Shown here one piece after another: positions 1 to 8,876 of a stretch of DNA of 64,000 nt. A program made the translations under genes and the position numbers. Origin of the DNA: Stutzerimonas azotifigens. GTDB lineage: Bacteria; Pseudomonadota; Gammaproteobacteria; Pseudomonadales; Pseudomonadaceae. Under the pieces are notes generated by a model that did not search any database, was not told the origin of the DNA, and saw nothing but the letters and a program-made list of their open reading frames with translations. The DNA lies in the NCBI RefSeq assembly GCF_013522725.1, contig NZ_JAAMRF010000001.1:551122-615121 (forward strand). The letters run 5' to 3'. The number at the start of each line of letters is the position of its first letter. The first letter of the stretch is position 1.

Positions 1-905
1 GTGGGGATGCCGGTGGCGCGCTTGAACTCGGCCATCACTTCGCGGCCCGAATAGCCGTTTTCAGGGCCGCAAGGGTCCTCGGCATAGGCCAGGATATGGC
101 CCTGGCCCTTGCACAGTGCGATGGCTTCTTCTAGCGACCACGCGCCGTTCGGGTCCAGGGTCACGCGGGCATCGGGGAAGCGCGCCTTGATGCCGGCGAT
201 AGCCTGCATTTCTTCGGCGCCGCTCATCACACCACCCTTGAGCTTGAAGTCCTTGAAGCCGTAGCGCGCCACGGTGGCTTCGGCCTGACGCACGATGGAT
301 TCGGGGGTCACGGCCTCCTGATGGCGGATGTGATACCAGTCGTCGCTGCTACCGGCGCCGGCGAGGTAGGGCAGGTCGGTGCGGGTACGGTCACCTATAT
401 AGAAGAGGTAGGCGAGCATCGGCACGCTGTCGCGCTGTTGGCCGCTGCCGAGCAGTTCGGCCACCGGTACGTCCAGATGCTGGCCGAGCAGGTCGAGCAG
501 GGCAGCCTCGACGGCAGTGATCACGTTGTCCAGGCGCAAATTGATTTCATGCGGCTGCTTGAGCACCGCGGCCTCGGCCTCGGAGGTGACTTCGTGACGG
601 GTGGCCTGGGGGCCCTGACCATTGCCGGCAATTGCATGGCGCAGCTGGTTGAGGATGCGGTTGTAGCGACCGACAGGCTGGCCGATCACCAGGGATTTCG
701 TGCGTTCGAGTGCCTGGCGGATCCCTTCGCCACCCGGCACTTCGCCAATGCCGGTGCGTCCGGCGCTGTCCTTGAGCAGGACCAGGTTGCGGGTGAAGTA
801 GGGCGCGTGTGCGCCGCACAGGTTGAGCAACATGCTGTCGTAGCCGGCCACCGGGATGACCTGCATGTCCTGCACAACCGGGGTCGCCGTCGTTTGATCA
901 ACCAT
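1..905 (-). CDS. gudD: Glucarate dehydratase, copy 1 (C-terminus outside window)
   Basis: Enolase-superfamily dehydratase converting D-glucarate to 5-dehydro-4-deoxy-D-glucarate in the cytoplasm. The first 301 residues are visible; the rest (family length about 450) lies beyond the left edge, including the catalytic His. Seen: the KDFKLKGG base motif (Lys221/Lys223), the metal ligand in LDPNGAWS (Asp251) and AEDPCG (Glu276). The ATG at 903-905 has a good GAGGAG site. It is divergent from kdgD and clearly paralogous to the second copy at 4104, but carries a longer loop at about residues 96-122. Transcription probably starts near 1226 from a promoter overlapped by a palindrome. An upstream reading frame (898-1173) ends on top of this start codon. 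Family assignment is firm; which paralog prefers glucarate, galactarate or idarate cannot be told. Confidence 0.93.
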   Translation of the reverse strand, partial: MVDQTTATPVVQDMQVIPVAGYDSMLLNLCGAHAPYFTRNLVLLKDSAGRTGIGEVPGGEGIRQALERTKSLVIGQPVGRYNRILNQLRHAIAGNGQGPQATRHEVTSEAEAAVLKQPHEINLRLDNVITAVEAALLDLLGQHLDVPVAELLGSGQQRDSVPMLAYLFYIGDRTRTDLPYLAGAGSSDDWYHIRHQEAVTPESIVRQAEATVARYGFKDFKLKGGVMSGAEEMQAIAGIKARFPDARVTLDPNGAWSLEEAIALCKGQGHILAYAEDPCGPENGYSGREVMAEFKRATGIP

Positions 906-1173
906 TTTCCGTTTCGCTCCTCGAAAGTGTGGCGCCGATCGCCGTCAGGGAAGAAGGTGCTTGTGCAGCGGGCCCGGTCACGAAGCGCACGCTATTTGCC
1001 GTGGGGGCACGGAAGCGTCGGTGGGTATCGGTGATCGATAGAGGATGCTGCGCGGCGCTGCAGGAGGGGAGATGCTGGCCGACCAGGCGGGTCAGGGCAC
1101 TCAGGCGATGGTCCAGGACCATGGCGAGAAGACGGGGGTGCGGGCTTGTGGCTGTACCACGGATCGTGGGCAT
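898..1173 (-). CDS. Possible upstream ORF coupled to gudD copy 1 (91 aa, unrecognised)
   Basis: This ATG frame starts 15-20 bases after an AATAACAACAACAGAAGAG leader, the same arrangement seen before the second gudD at 4082-4104. Its stop (AATGGTTGA) overlaps the gudD start codon, as in translational coupling. The peptide ([16 protein letters not shown]...) resembles nothing I know. It has no clear domain, signal peptide or membrane segment, and its third-position GC falls in the second half. It may simply be a long 5-prime UTR. Kept only because of its position. Confidence 0.22.
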   Translation of the reverse strand: MPTIRGTATSPHPRLLAMVLDHRLSALTRLVGQHLPSCSAAQHPLSITDTHRRFRAPTANSVRFVTGPAAQAPSSLTAIGATLSRSETENG

Positions 1174-1189
1174 GGGCCTGGCTCTTCTG

Positions 1190-1200
1190 TTGTTGTTATT
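1190..1200 (-). promoter_or_regulatory. CA motif (Hfq/Crc-type) in the gudD copy 1 leader
   Basis: Read on the minus strand the bases give AATAACAACAA, two overlapping copies of AANAANAA, the motif bound by Hfq with Crc in Pseudomonas catabolite repression. It lies about 25-35 bases after the predicted transcript start and just ahead of the possible upstream ORF. The function is inferred from the motif only. Confidence 0.4.
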
Positions 1201-1211
1201 GATGTCATAGG

Positions 1212-1225
1212 TTGTCATATGACTT
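1212..1225. promoter_or_regulatory. Palindromic operator candidate at the gudD copy 1 transcript start
   Basis: TTGTCATATGACTT contains a perfect 10-base palindrome (GTCATATGAC). It shares the pattern TTGTCRTAYGAY with a second site at 1410-1423 on the kdgD side. It sits just downstream of the predicted -10 of the minus-strand promoter, where a repressor would block initiation. Short palindromes with TTGTC/GAC half-sites suit a FadR-type GntR regulator, but no such regulator is adjacent, so the binder is unknown. Confidence 0.5.
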
Positions 1226-1232
1226 GGCGAGA

Positions 1233-1262
1233 TTATTACCAATCTCTGACGGCCCTTGTCAA
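1233..1262 (-). promoter_or_regulatory. Sigma-70-type promoter for gudD copy 1
   Basis: On the minus strand there is a perfect TTGACA (1257-1262), an 18-base spacer and TAATAA(T) at 1232-1238. The predicted start near 1226 falls at the edge of the palindrome at 1212-1225. This is the best -35/-10 pair in the divergent region; a kdgD promoter could not be placed with confidence. Confidence 0.55.
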
Positions 1263-1409
1263 ACGTCACCGAGTCGATTCGCAACTTCACGGGCGTGTCA
1301 TGATGCTGGCGCCAGGTATGGCTCAGAGGGCAAGCTAGAGCTGGCGAGGCTTGCAGCCTGACGGGTACGACGTTGGTCGTGTTCGAACGACGGGGGCTGG
1401 CAATGTCAA

Positions 1410-1423
1410 TTGTCGTACGATAA
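1410..1423. promoter_or_regulatory. Palindromic operator candidate upstream of kdgD
   Basis: TTGTCGTACGATAA is palindromic at 12 of 14 positions and matches the TTGTCRTAYGAY pattern of the site at 1212-1225. It is 56 bases before the kdgD ATG. Two like sites in one divergent promoter suggest a single regulator controlling both arms; this is inference. Confidence 0.5.
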
Positions 1424-1478
1424 CGTATCTCTACTCATGTCGAGTTTCATAACAACTGCTGCGCAAGGTTTTCACATA

Positions 1479-2390
1479 ATGAATCCACAAGAACTGAAGG
1501 CCATTCTTTCCTCGGGGCTGCTGTCGTTTCCCGTGACCGATTTCGATGCCCAGGGCGACTTCAACCGCGCGAGCTACGCCAAGCGTCTCGAGTGGCTGGC
1601 GCCCTATGGCGCGACTGCGCTGTTCGCGGCGGGCGGCACGGGCGAGTTCTTCTCGCTGGCCCCGAGCGAGTACCCGGACATCATCAAGACGGCGGTGGAC
1701 ACCTGCGCCGGCCAGGTACCGATCCTCGCCGGCGTCGGTGGCCCGACCCGCCTGGCGATCGAATACGCCCAGGAAGCCGAGCGCCTAGGCGCCAAGGGCT
1801 TGCTGCTGCTGCCGCATTACCTGACCGAAGCGAGCCAGGAAGGCGTGGCCGCCCATGTGGAGCAGGTGTGCAAGGCGGTGAAGATCGGCGTGGTGGTCTA
1901 CAACCGCAACGTCTGCCGGCTGACGCCTGAGCTGCTCGAGCAACTGGCCGAGCGCTGCCCGAACCTGATCGGCTACAAGGACGGCCTGGGCGACATCGAA
2001 CTGATGGTCTCGATCCGCCGTCGTCTGGGCGATCGCTTCAGCTACCTGGGTGGTCTGCCGACTGCCGAAGTCTACGCTGCGGCCTACAAGGCGCTGGGCG
2101 TGCCGGTGTATTCCTCGGCGGTGTTCAACTTCATCCCGAAGACGGCGATGGACTTCTACCACGCCATTGCCCGCGACGACCACGAGACGGTGGGCAAGCT
2201 GATCGACGACTTCTTCCTGCCGTACCTGGACATCCGCAACCAGTGCAAGGGCTATGCGGTGAGCATCGTCAAGGCGGGTGCGAAGATCGCAGGCTACGAC
2301 GCCGGCCCGGTTCGCGCGCCGCTGACCGACCTCAAGCCCGACGAGTACGAGCGCTTGGCCGCACTGATGGCCAAGCAGGGCGCGCAGTAA
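1479..2390 (+). CDS. kdgD: 5-dehydro-4-deoxyglucarate dehydratase
   Basis: Class I aldolase-fold enzyme (DapA/NAL family) that dehydrates and decarboxylates 5-dehydro-4-deoxyglucarate to 2-oxoglutarate semialdehyde. The 303 residues match the family length. Visible: GGTGEF (52-57), the conserved Tyr141 in VVYNRN, and the Schiff-base Lys167 in LIGYKDG. The start at MNPQELK has an AAGG site about 10 bases upstream; an in-frame ATG at 1410 would lie inside the palindromic operator and was rejected. It is the first gene of the plus-strand glucarate run, 129 bases before the semialdehyde dehydrogenase that takes its product. KdgD next to an aldehyde dehydrogenase and two glucarate dehydratases makes the function close to certain. 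Confidence 0.95.
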   Translation: MNPQELKAILSSGLLSFPVTDFDAQGDFNRASYAKRLEWLAPYGATALFAAGGTGEFFSLAPSEYPDIIKTAVDTCAGQVPILAGVGGPTRLAIEYAQEAERLGAKGLLLLPHYLTEASQEGVAAHVEQVCKAVKIGVVVYNRNVCRLTPELLEQLAERCPNLIGYKDGLGDIELMVSIRRRLGDRFSYLGGLPTAEVYAAAYKALGVPVYSSAVFNFIPKTAMDFYHAIARDDHETVGKLIDDFFLPYLDIRNQCKGYAVSIVKAGAKIAGYDAGPVRAPLTDLKPDEYERLAALMAKQGAQ

Positions 2391-2495
2391 CTCGCCCATT
2401 GCCACAACGACCACGTCCGGCGTGATTGGCAGCGGGTCCACGGACCGTCGGCCAAAGCGCCGTAAAGCAAGCAGTCGCACCCTGGTGCCGGCTGC

Positions 2496-2503
2496 AAAAA
2501 CAA
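2496..2503 (+). promoter_or_regulatory. CA motif (Hfq/Crc-type) before the semialdehyde dehydrogenase
   Basis: AAAAACAA fits AANAANAA and lies just upstream of the GGAG ribosome-binding site, 17 bases before the ATG at 2520. The same motif stands in a like position before gudD copy 2. This suggests translational repression by Hfq-Crc when preferred carbon sources are present. Confidence 0.4.
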
Positions 2504-2519
2504 TCGACTGGAGCTATCC

Positions 2520-3962
2520 ATGGCAGAGCACAAGCGTTACGACAATTACATCGGTGGCGAGTGGGTGGCGGGCGCCAACTACTCGCGCAACGTCAACCCG
2601 TCGGACCTTTCCGATGTGATCGGTGAATACGCCCAGGCTGACGCCGCCCAAGTGTCCGCGGCCATCGAGGCTGCCCGTGCCGCGTTCCCAGCGTGGTCCA
2701 CGTCCGGCATCCAGGCGCGTGCCGATTCGCTGGAAAAGGTCGGCCTGGAAATCCTCGCTCGCCGCGAAGAACTCGGCGAGCTGCTAGCCAGGGAAGAGGG
2801 CAAGACCCTGCCCGAGGCGATAGGCGAAGTGTCGCGTGCCGGCAACATCTTCAAGTACTTCGCGGGCGAGTGCCTGCGCCAGGCCGGCGAGACCCTGCAG
2901 TCGGTACGCCCGGGCGTGAGCGTCGAAGTGACCCGCGAGCCGCTGGGTGTGGTCGGCCTGATCACGCCGTGGAACTTCCCGATCGCCATTCCGGCCTGGA
3001 AGATCGCGCCAGCGTTGGCCTACGGCAACTGCGTGGTGATCAAGCCGGCGGACCTGGTTCCGGGTTGCGCCTGGGCCATCGCCGAAATCATTTCCCGCGC
3101 CGGCTTCCCGGCTGGCGTGTTCAATCTGGTGATGGGCCGTGGCCGTGAAGTCGGCGAAGTGCTGGTCAATGACGCACGGGTCGACGCCATCAGCTTCACC
3201 GGTTCGGTGGGCGTTGGTCGCGGCATCGCGGCGGCCTGCGTCGCCCGCGGCGCCAAGGTCCAGCTGGAGATGGGCGGCAAGAACCCGCAGATCGTGCTCG
3301 ACGATGCCGACCTGAACGTTGCCGTCGAGCTGTGCACCCAGAGCGCCTACTACTCCACCGGTCAGCGCTGCACCGCTTCGAGCCGCATCATCGTGACCGA
3401 AGGCATCTACGACCGCTTCGTCGAGGCGATGGTCGAGCGCATCAAGAAGATCAAGGTCGGCTCCGCGCTGGAGAAGGGCGTCGATGTCGGCCCGGTTGTC
3501 TCCGAAGCCCAGCTCGAGCAGGACCTGCGCTACATCGAGATCGGCAAGCAGGAAGGCGCGCGCCTGGCCTGTGGCGGCGAGCGCGTCAAATGCGAAACCG
3601 AAGGCTACTACTTGGCGCCGACCCTGTTCGTCGACAGCACCGCTGACATGCGCATCAGCCGCGAGGAAATCTTCGGCCCGGTGGCCAACGTGGTGAAGGT
3701 CAAGGACTACGAGGCGGCGCTGGCGATGGCCAACGACACCGAATTCGGCCTGTCGGCCGGTATCTGCACCACCTCGCTCAAGTACGCCAACCACTTCAAG
3801 CGTCACGCGCAGGCCGGCATGGTGATGGTCAACCTGCCGACCGCAGGCGTGGATTACCACGTGCCGTTCGGCGGCCGTAAAGGCTCGTCCTATGGCCCGC
3901 GCGAGCAAGGGCGTTACGCCCAGGAGTTCTACACCACGGTGAAAACCACCTACATCGGCTGA
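2520..3962 (+). CDS. 2-oxoglutarate semialdehyde dehydrogenase (aldehyde dehydrogenase family)
   Basis: NAD(P)-dependent oxidation of 2-oxoglutarate semialdehyde (2,5-dioxopentanoate) to 2-oxoglutarate, the last step that feeds glucarate carbon into the TCA cycle. The 480 residues are full length for the ALDH family. Catalytic features: Asn152 in TPWNFP, Glu250 in LEMGGKN, Cys284 in GQRCTASSR, and the C-terminal PFGGRKGSSYGPREQG. The start is ATG with GGAG eight bases upstream. Sequence alone would also allow succinate-semialdehyde dehydrogenase; the place between kdgD and gudD decides for the 2-oxoglutarate semialdehyde enzyme. Confidence 0.9.
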   Translation: MAEHKRYDNYIGGEWVAGANYSRNVNPSDLSDVIGEYAQADAAQVSAAIEAARAAFPAWSTSGIQARADSLEKVGLEILARREELGELLAREEGKTLPEAIGEVSRAGNIFKYFAGECLRQAGETLQSVRPGVSVEVTREPLGVVGLITPWNFPIAIPAWKIAPALAYGNCVVIKPADLVPGCAWAIAEIISRAGFPAGVFNLVMGRGREVGEVLVNDARVDAISFTGSVGVGRGIAAACVARGAKVQLEMGGKNPQIVLDDADLNVAVELCTQSAYYSTGQRCTASSRIIVTEGIYDRFVEAMVERIKKIKVGSALEKGVDVGPVVSEAQLEQDLRYIEIGKQEGARLACGGERVKCETEGYYLAPTLFVDSTADMRISREEIFGPVANVVKVKDYEAALAMANDTEFGLSAGICTTSLKYANHFKRHAQAGMVMVNLPTAGVDYHVPFGGRKGSSYGPREQGRYAQEFYTTVKTTYIG

Positions 3963-4081
3963 ACCGGCGTGCCCGCCCTGGCGCGGTGAGTCCGGCGGCG
4001 CAGCCCTTTTGGGAGGTGCCGCCAGTGCCTAGCCGGGCGAGGCGAATACCTGTACAGCTGTCCGCGTTACCAGACCCGCAC

Positions 4082-4089
4082 AACAATAA
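4082..4089 (+). promoter_or_regulatory. CA motif (Hfq/Crc-type) before gudD copy 2
   Basis: AACAATAA is an exact AANAANAA match directly preceding the GAGGGG ribosome-binding site of the gudD at 4104. The layout mirrors the motif at 2496. Confidence 0.45.
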
Positions 4090-4103
4090 GAGGGGCTACG
4101 GAC

Positions 4104-5459
4104 ATGAACACTCAGACCACTGCCGGCCACGCTTCGGGCGCGCCGGGCATTACCGAACTGCAGGTGATTCCGGTCGCCGGCCAGGACAGCATGCTGCTCA
4201 ACCTGAGCGGTGCGCATGGCCCATATTTCACCCGCAACATCCTCATTCTCAAGGACAACGCCGGGCACGTCGGTGTCGGCGAGGTCCCCGGTGGCGAAGC
4301 CATCCGCCAGACCCTCGAAGATGCACGCTCGCTGCTGGTTGGCGAGTCGGTCGGCAACTTCAACGGCATTCTCAATCGCGTGCGCAAGGCGTTCGCCGAC
4401 CGCGACTCAGGCGGCCGCGGCCTGCAGACTTTTGACCTGCGGATCGCCATCCATGCCGTTACTGCGCTGGAATCGGCATTGCTCGACCTGCTCGGCCAGC
4501 ATTTGGGCGTACCGGTCGCGGCGTTGCTCGGCGAAGGGCAGCAGCGCGATGAAGTCGAGATGCTCGGTTACCTGTTCTACGTGGGCGACCGCAACAAGAC
4601 CGATCTGGGCTACCGCGACGAGTCCTCCAGCAGCGACGAGTGGTTCCGCGTGCGCAACGAGCAGGCGCTGACGCCGGAGACGGTCGTGCGTCAGGCCGAA
4701 GCCGCCTATGCGCGTTACGGCTTCAAGGATTTCAAGCTCAAGGGCGGCGTATTGCGCGGCGAAGAGGAAGTCGAGGCGATTCGCGCCCTGGCCGCCCGCT
4801 TCCCCGATGCGCGCATCACCTTGGACCCGAACGGCGCCTGGTCGCTGAACGAGGCCATCGGGCTGTGTCGTGATCTGCACGGCGTGCTGGCGTATGCGGA
4901 AGACCCATGCGGCGCCGAAAACGGCTATTCGGGTCGCGAGGTGATGGCCGAGTTCCGTCGCGGCACCGGGCTGCCCACTGCCACCAACATGATCGCCACC
5001 GACTGGCGACAGATGGGGCATACGGTACAGCTGCAATCGGTGGACATCCCGCTGGCCGATCCGCATTTCTGGACGATGGCCGGCTCCGTGCGCGTCGCAC
5101 AGATGTGCAACGATTGGGGACTGACCTGGGGCTCGCACTCGAACAACCACTTCGATGTGTCGCTGGCCATGTTCACCCACGTCGCCGCCGCCGCGCCGGG
5201 CCGCATCACCGCCATCGACACCCACTGGATCTGGCAGGACGGCCAGCACCTGACCCGCGAACCGCTGCAGATCGTCGGCGGCAAGGTGGCCGTGCCGAAG
5301 AAGCCGGGCCTGGGCGTGGAGCTGGACTTCGATGCGCTGGAAAAGGCCCATGCGCTGTACAAGGAAAAAGGTCTGGGCGCGCGGGACGATGCCATCGCCA
5401 TGCAATACCTGGTGCCGAACTGGACCTTCAACAACAAGAAGCCGTGCATGGTGCGCTAA
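4104..5459 (+). CDS. gudD: Glucarate dehydratase, copy 2
   Basis: Complete 451-residue member of the glucarate dehydratase family (E. coli GudD 446). All active-site residues are present: the KxK pair Lys211/Lys213 in FKLKGG, Asp241 in LDPNGAW, Glu266 in AEDPCG, Asn295 in TNMIATDW, and the general base His345 in [10 protein letters not shown]. It produces 5-dehydro-4-deoxyglucarate for kdgD upstream. An AGAGGGG site precedes the ATG. It is a close paralog of the truncated copy at the left edge; both appear catalytically intact as far as visible, so this is not the inactive GudX type. Confidence 0.94.
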   Translation: MNTQTTAGHASGAPGITELQVIPVAGQDSMLLNLSGAHGPYFTRNILILKDNAGHVGVGEVPGGEAIRQTLEDARSLLVGESVGNFNGILNRVRKAFADRDSGGRGLQTFDLRIAIHAVTALESALLDLLGQHLGVPVAALLGEGQQRDEVEMLGYLFYVGDRNKTDLGYRDESSSSDEWFRVRNEQALTPETVVRQAEAAYARYGFKDFKLKGGVLRGEEEVEAIRALAARFPDARITLDPNGAWSLNEAIGLCRDLHGVLAYAEDPCGAENGYSGREVMAEFRRGTGLPTATNMIATDWRQMGHTVQLQSVDIPLADPHFWTMAGSVRVAQMCNDWGLTWGSHSNNHFDVSLAMFTHVAAAAPGRITAIDTHWIWQDGQHLTREPLQIVGGKVAVPKKPGLGVELDFDALEKAHALYKEKGLGARDDAIAMQYLVPNWTFNNKKPCMVR

Positions 5460-5472
5460 GCCCGGCATATCG

Positions 5473-5540
5473 CGGTCAAGACCAGGCGTCCCTGACCGCT
5501 CCCACGAAAAGCCGCGGACCCGTGGGAGCGGTCTTGACCT
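5473..5540. repeat. REP-like intergenic inverted repeat
   Basis: Between gudD and garD a perfect 13-base inverted repeat (5494-5506 with 5521-5533, GACCGCTCCCACG) is nested inside an outer pair GGTCAAGACC / GGTCTTGACC. The words CGCGGTCAAGACC and GTGGGAGCGGTC recur at 14615-14675, so this is an interspersed element of the Pseudomonas REP kind. It may also dampen read-through into garD. Confidence 0.6.
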
Positions 5541-5629
5541 CGAATGGGACACTACCGATATCCGTTGCAAAGATCGCCGAACTGGGCGCGACACCACACA
5601 ACAACAGACCGGGCGAACCGGAGACCGAG

Positions 5630-7195
5630 ATGAACGAAACTGTGCAGCTGATCCAACACCAAGATTCGCCCCGTTACATCCGCCTCAATGCCGCCGACAA
5701 CGTCGCGGTCGTGGTCAACGACGGTGGAGTGCCGACCGGTGCCCGGTTCGACGATGGCCTGGTCACCGTCGAGATGGTTCCGCAGAGCCACAAGGTCGCC
5801 CTCGTCGATATCCCCGAAGGGGAGCCGGTGCGCCGCTACGGCCAGATCATCGGCTATGCCCTGGCCCCAATTCCCCGAGGCAGCTGGGTCAAGGAAACCC
5901 AGCTGCGCATGCCGAGCGCGCCGCCGCTCGACAGCCTTCCACGTGCCAACGCCGTGCCGGACAGGCTGGAGCCGCTGGAGGGATACACCTTCGAGGGCTA
6001 CCGCAACGCCGACGGCACCGTGGGCACGCGCAACATCCTGGGCATCACCACCACCGTGCAATGCGTCACCGGCGTGCTCGAGCATGCGGTTTCGCGCATT
6101 CGCAAGGAGCTGCTGCCTAAATACCCGAACGTCGACGACGTGGTGGCGCTGACCCACAGCTACGGCTGCGGCGTGGCGATCAACGCCCGCGACGCCTACA
6201 TCCCGATCCGCACCGTGCGCAACCTGGCGCGCAACCCCAACCTGGGTGGCGAAGCGTTGGTCGTCAGCCTCGGTTGCGAGAAGCTGCAGGCCGAGCAGGT
6301 GATGCACGAGGGCGACCCCTCGGTGGACCTAAGCGATCCCTGGCTGTATCGCCTGCAAGAGTCCAATACCGGTTTCGGCGAGATGATCGAGCAGATCATG
6401 GCGCTGGCCGAAACCCGCCTGAAGAAGCTCGATCAACGCCGCCGCGAGACGGTGCCGGCTTCCGAGCTGATCCTCGGCATGCAGTGCGGTGGCAGCGACG
6501 CCTTTTCCGGAATCACCGCCAACCCGGCGCTGGGCTTCGCCTCCGACCTGCTGGTGCGTGCCGGGGCGACGGTGATGTTCTCGGAGAACACCGAGGTGCG
6601 CGACGCCGTGTACATGCTCACCGCGCGGGCCGAAAACACCGAGGTGGCCGATGCGCTGATCGCCGAGATGGACTGGTACGACCAGTACCTGGAACGCGGC
6701 GCCGCCGACCGCAGCGCCAATACCACGCCGGGCAACAAGAAGGGTGGGTTGTCGAACATCGTCGAGAAGTCGCTGGGTTCGATCGTCAAGTCCGGCAGCA
6801 GCGCCATCAACGGCGTGGTCGGGCCGGGCGAGCGGGTGGAAAGCCGGGGGCTGATCTTCTGCGCGACGCCGGCCAGCGACTTCGTCTGCGGCACGCTGCA
6901 GCTGGCCGCCGGGATGAACCTGCACGTGTTCACCACCGGCCGCGGTACGCCCTATGGGCTGGCCATGGCACCGGTGGTCAAGGTGGCGACCCGCACCGAA
7001 CTGGCCGAGCGCTGGCCGGATCTGATCGACATCGACGCGGGCCGCATCGCCACTGGCCGCGCCAGCATTGAGGACCTCGGCTGGGAGTTGTTCCACTACT
7101 ACCTGGACGTCGCCAGCGGCCGCAAGCAGACCTGGGCCGAGCAGCACAAGCTGCACAACGACATCGTCCTGTTCAACCCCGCGCCGATCACCTGA
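5630..7195 (+). CDS. garD: Galactarate dehydratase
   Basis: Converts D-galactarate (mucate) to 5-dehydro-4-deoxy-D-glucarate, the entry point shared with glucarate. The product is 521 residues (E. coli GarD 523). The N-terminal part (about residues 20-110) is the SAF domain, and the rest is the UxaA/GarD domain with the conserved [14 protein letters not shown] and [12 protein letters not shown] blocks whose Cys and Asp residues bind iron. The reading frame is open well upstream into gudD; ATG 5630 was chosen because it gives the family N-terminus (MNETVQLIQ). It belongs to the same strand as kdgD-gudD but is separated from gudD by a hairpin-forming repeat, so it may be partly independent. Confidence 0.93.
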   Translation: MNETVQLIQHQDSPRYIRLNAADNVAVVVNDGGVPTGARFDDGLVTVEMVPQSHKVALVDIPEGEPVRRYGQIIGYALAPIPRGSWVKETQLRMPSAPPLDSLPRANAVPDRLEPLEGYTFEGYRNADGTVGTRNILGITTTVQCVTGVLEHAVSRIRKELLPKYPNVDDVVALTHSYGCGVAINARDAYIPIRTVRNLARNPNLGGEALVVSLGCEKLQAEQVMHEGDPSVDLSDPWLYRLQESNTGFGEMIEQIMALAETRLKKLDQRRRETVPASELILGMQCGGSDAFSGITANPALGFASDLLVRAGATVMFSENTEVRDAVYMLTARAENTEVADALIAEMDWYDQYLERGAADRSANTTPGNKKGGLSNIVEKSLGSIVKSGSSAINGVVGPGERVESRGLIFCATPASDFVCGTLQLAAGMNLHVFTTGRGTPYGLAMAPVVKVATRTELAERWPDLIDIDAGRIATGRASIEDLGWELFHYYLDVASGRKQTWAEQHKLHNDIVLFNPAPIT

Positions 7196-7293
7196 CCGGG
7201 CGGCCCGCTGCGCGTCGACGGCGGGCTTCCTGGATCGTCCATCCTAAGCGCCAGAGCCGGGTTCGGCCTCTGGTGCCCGCCTGGAGAACACCG

Positions 7294-8712
7294 ATGACGG
7301 CACTGACCGCTGAATTGATCGATCGTCTGGAACAGGTGGTAGGCGCCGCTGGCCTCGTGCGCGACCCGCAGGACATGGCCCGCTACCTCAGCGACTGGCG
7401 CAACGCCTACCGGGGCAGGGCGGCCCTGGTGGTAAGGCCGGCCAGTACCGAGGAGGTCGCGGCGGTGGTTCGTCTGTGTCATCAGGCTGGAGTCGCGCTG
7501 GTGCCCCAGGGCGGCAATACCGGGCTCTGTGGCGGCTCGATTCCGGATGCCTCGGGCGAGCAGATCGTGCTGTCGCTCACCCGCATGACACGGATCCGTC
7601 AGGTCGATCCGCAGAACGACACTATCACCGTCGAGGCAGGCGTGATCCTGCAGCAGCTGCAGGAAGCCGCCGTCGCAGCCGGACGTATGTTCCCGCTGTC
7701 GCTCGGCGCCGAGGGCAGCTGCACGGTGGGCGGGAATCTCGCGACCAACGCGGGCGGTACCGCGGTGTTGCGCTACGGCAACATGCGCGAGCTGACCCTG
7801 GGGCTGGAGGTCGTCTTGCCCGACGGACAAGTCTGGAACGGCCTGCGCGGCCTGCGCAAGGACAACACCGGTTACGACCTCAAGCAGCTGTTCATCGGCT
7901 CGGAAGGCACCCTGGGGATCATCACCGCGGCGGTGCTCAAGCTGTTCCCTGCGGTGCGCAGCACCACCACTGCCTGGGTCGCACTGCCCAGTAGCGAAGC
8001 GTCGATCGAGCTGATCGGGATCATGCGCGGGCTGTGTGGCGATCGGCTCACCGGCTTCGAGCTGATGTCCCGGCAAAGCGTCGAGTTCGTGCTCAGGCAT
8101 GTCGTGGGTTGCAGTGATCCATTCGGTCAGCCACACCCCTGGTACGTGCTGATCGAACTCGGCGACACGCAACCCGATGCGCCGCTCAACGAGCTTCTGG
8201 AAACGGGGCTGGGCGAGGCGTTGGAACGGGGTGTCGCGCTCGATGCGGTGATCGCCTCCAGCGGGGCGCAGGTCCAGGCGTTGTGGGCGATACGCGAGGG
8301 CATCTCCGAAGCGCAGAACCACGAGGGACCAAGCCTCAAGCATGACATCAGCGTCCCGGTCAGTGGCATCCCGCAGTTCATCGAAGAGACCGACCGGCAA
8401 CTGCTCGAGCGCTTTCCCGGGGTACGCATCGTCTGTTACGGCCACGTGGGCGATGGCAACCTGCACTACAACATCAGCAAGCCAGTGGGCAGCGAGGACG
8501 CGCCCTTCAAGGCGCAGCACGAAGCAATCATGCAGGTGATCTACGACGCGACGGCCCGTTTTAATGGCAGCATCAGCGCCGAACACGGCCTGGGCCAGGC
8601 CAAACGCGACGCCGCGGCGCGCTACAAGGACCCGCTGGAGCTGGCCTTGATGCGCTCGATCAAGCAGGCGTTCGACCCGGCCGGGCTGTTGAACCCGGGC
8701 AAGGTACTCTAG
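7294..8712 (+). CDS. FAD-linked 2-hydroxyacid dehydrogenase (D-2-hydroxyglutarate dehydrogenase-like)
   Basis: The 472 residues have an N-terminal PCMH-type FAD domain (about 40-215: PQGGNTGLCGGS, CTVGGNLATNAGG, FIGSEGTLGI) and a C-terminal FAD-oxidase domain (GHVGDGNLHYN and SAEHGLGQAKRD). The subfamily (D2HGDH/GlcD/D-LDH) oxidises D-2-hydroxyacids and passes electrons onward without oxygen. ATG 7294 follows CTGGAG; an upstream in-frame GTG at 7273 lacks a site. As the last gene of the glucarate run it may recover D-2-hydroxyglutarate formed from 2-oxoglutarate, but substrate assignment is inference and D-lactate or glycolate cannot be excluded. Confidence 0.8.
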   Translation: MTALTAELIDRLEQVVGAAGLVRDPQDMARYLSDWRNAYRGRAALVVRPASTEEVAAVVRLCHQAGVALVPQGGNTGLCGGSIPDASGEQIVLSLTRMTRIRQVDPQNDTITVEAGVILQQLQEAAVAAGRMFPLSLGAEGSCTVGGNLATNAGGTAVLRYGNMRELTLGLEVVLPDGQVWNGLRGLRKDNTGYDLKQLFIGSEGTLGIITAAVLKLFPAVRSTTTAWVALPSSEASIELIGIMRGLCGDRLTGFELMSRQSVEFVLRHVVGCSDPFGQPHPWYVLIELGDTQPDAPLNELLETGLGEALERGVALDAVIASSGAQVQALWAIREGISEAQNHEGPSLKHDISVPVSGIPQFIEETDRQLLERFPGVRIVCYGHVGDGNLHYNISKPVGSEDAPFKAQHEAIMQVIYDATARFNGSISAEHGLGQAKRDAAARYKDPLELALMRSIKQAFDPAGLLNPGKVL

Positions 8713-8803
8713 CGGCACTGGTCTCGGTCGACCGCTCGCAGCAAAGCTGCCCATCTCCGGATACGAGTGCGCTTTCCTTCCTCTCGAAAAGAGTTCGGAT
8801 AGG

Positions 8804-8845
8804 AAATGTTTATCTTCTAAATAGAAACATTTATCAATATCATGT
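8804..8845 (+). promoter_or_regulatory. AT-rich regulatory patch before the receptor remnant
   Basis: AAATGTTT (8804-8811) and AAACATTT (8825-8832) form an inverted repeat with a 13-base spacer. The following ATTTATCAATATCAT, read on the other strand, contains GATATT-GATAAA and resembles two of the three hexamers of a Fur box. It precedes a decayed TonB receptor and iron-accessory genes, so iron control would make sense. The match is weak. Confidence 0.3.
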
Positions 8846-8876
8846 GCGTTCACATTACCAGGGAAAGGGAGAGCCC

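Noticed and set aside
4907..5629. Long in-frame extension upstream of garD
   Set aside because: It overlaps gudD in a different frame and the translation is Arg/His-rich shadow sequence; the GarD family N-terminus begins at 5630.
8826..8845. Full Fur box before the receptor remnant
   Set aside because: Only two of three hexamers resemble the consensus, so it is kept as a weak regulatory patch rather than called a Fur site.
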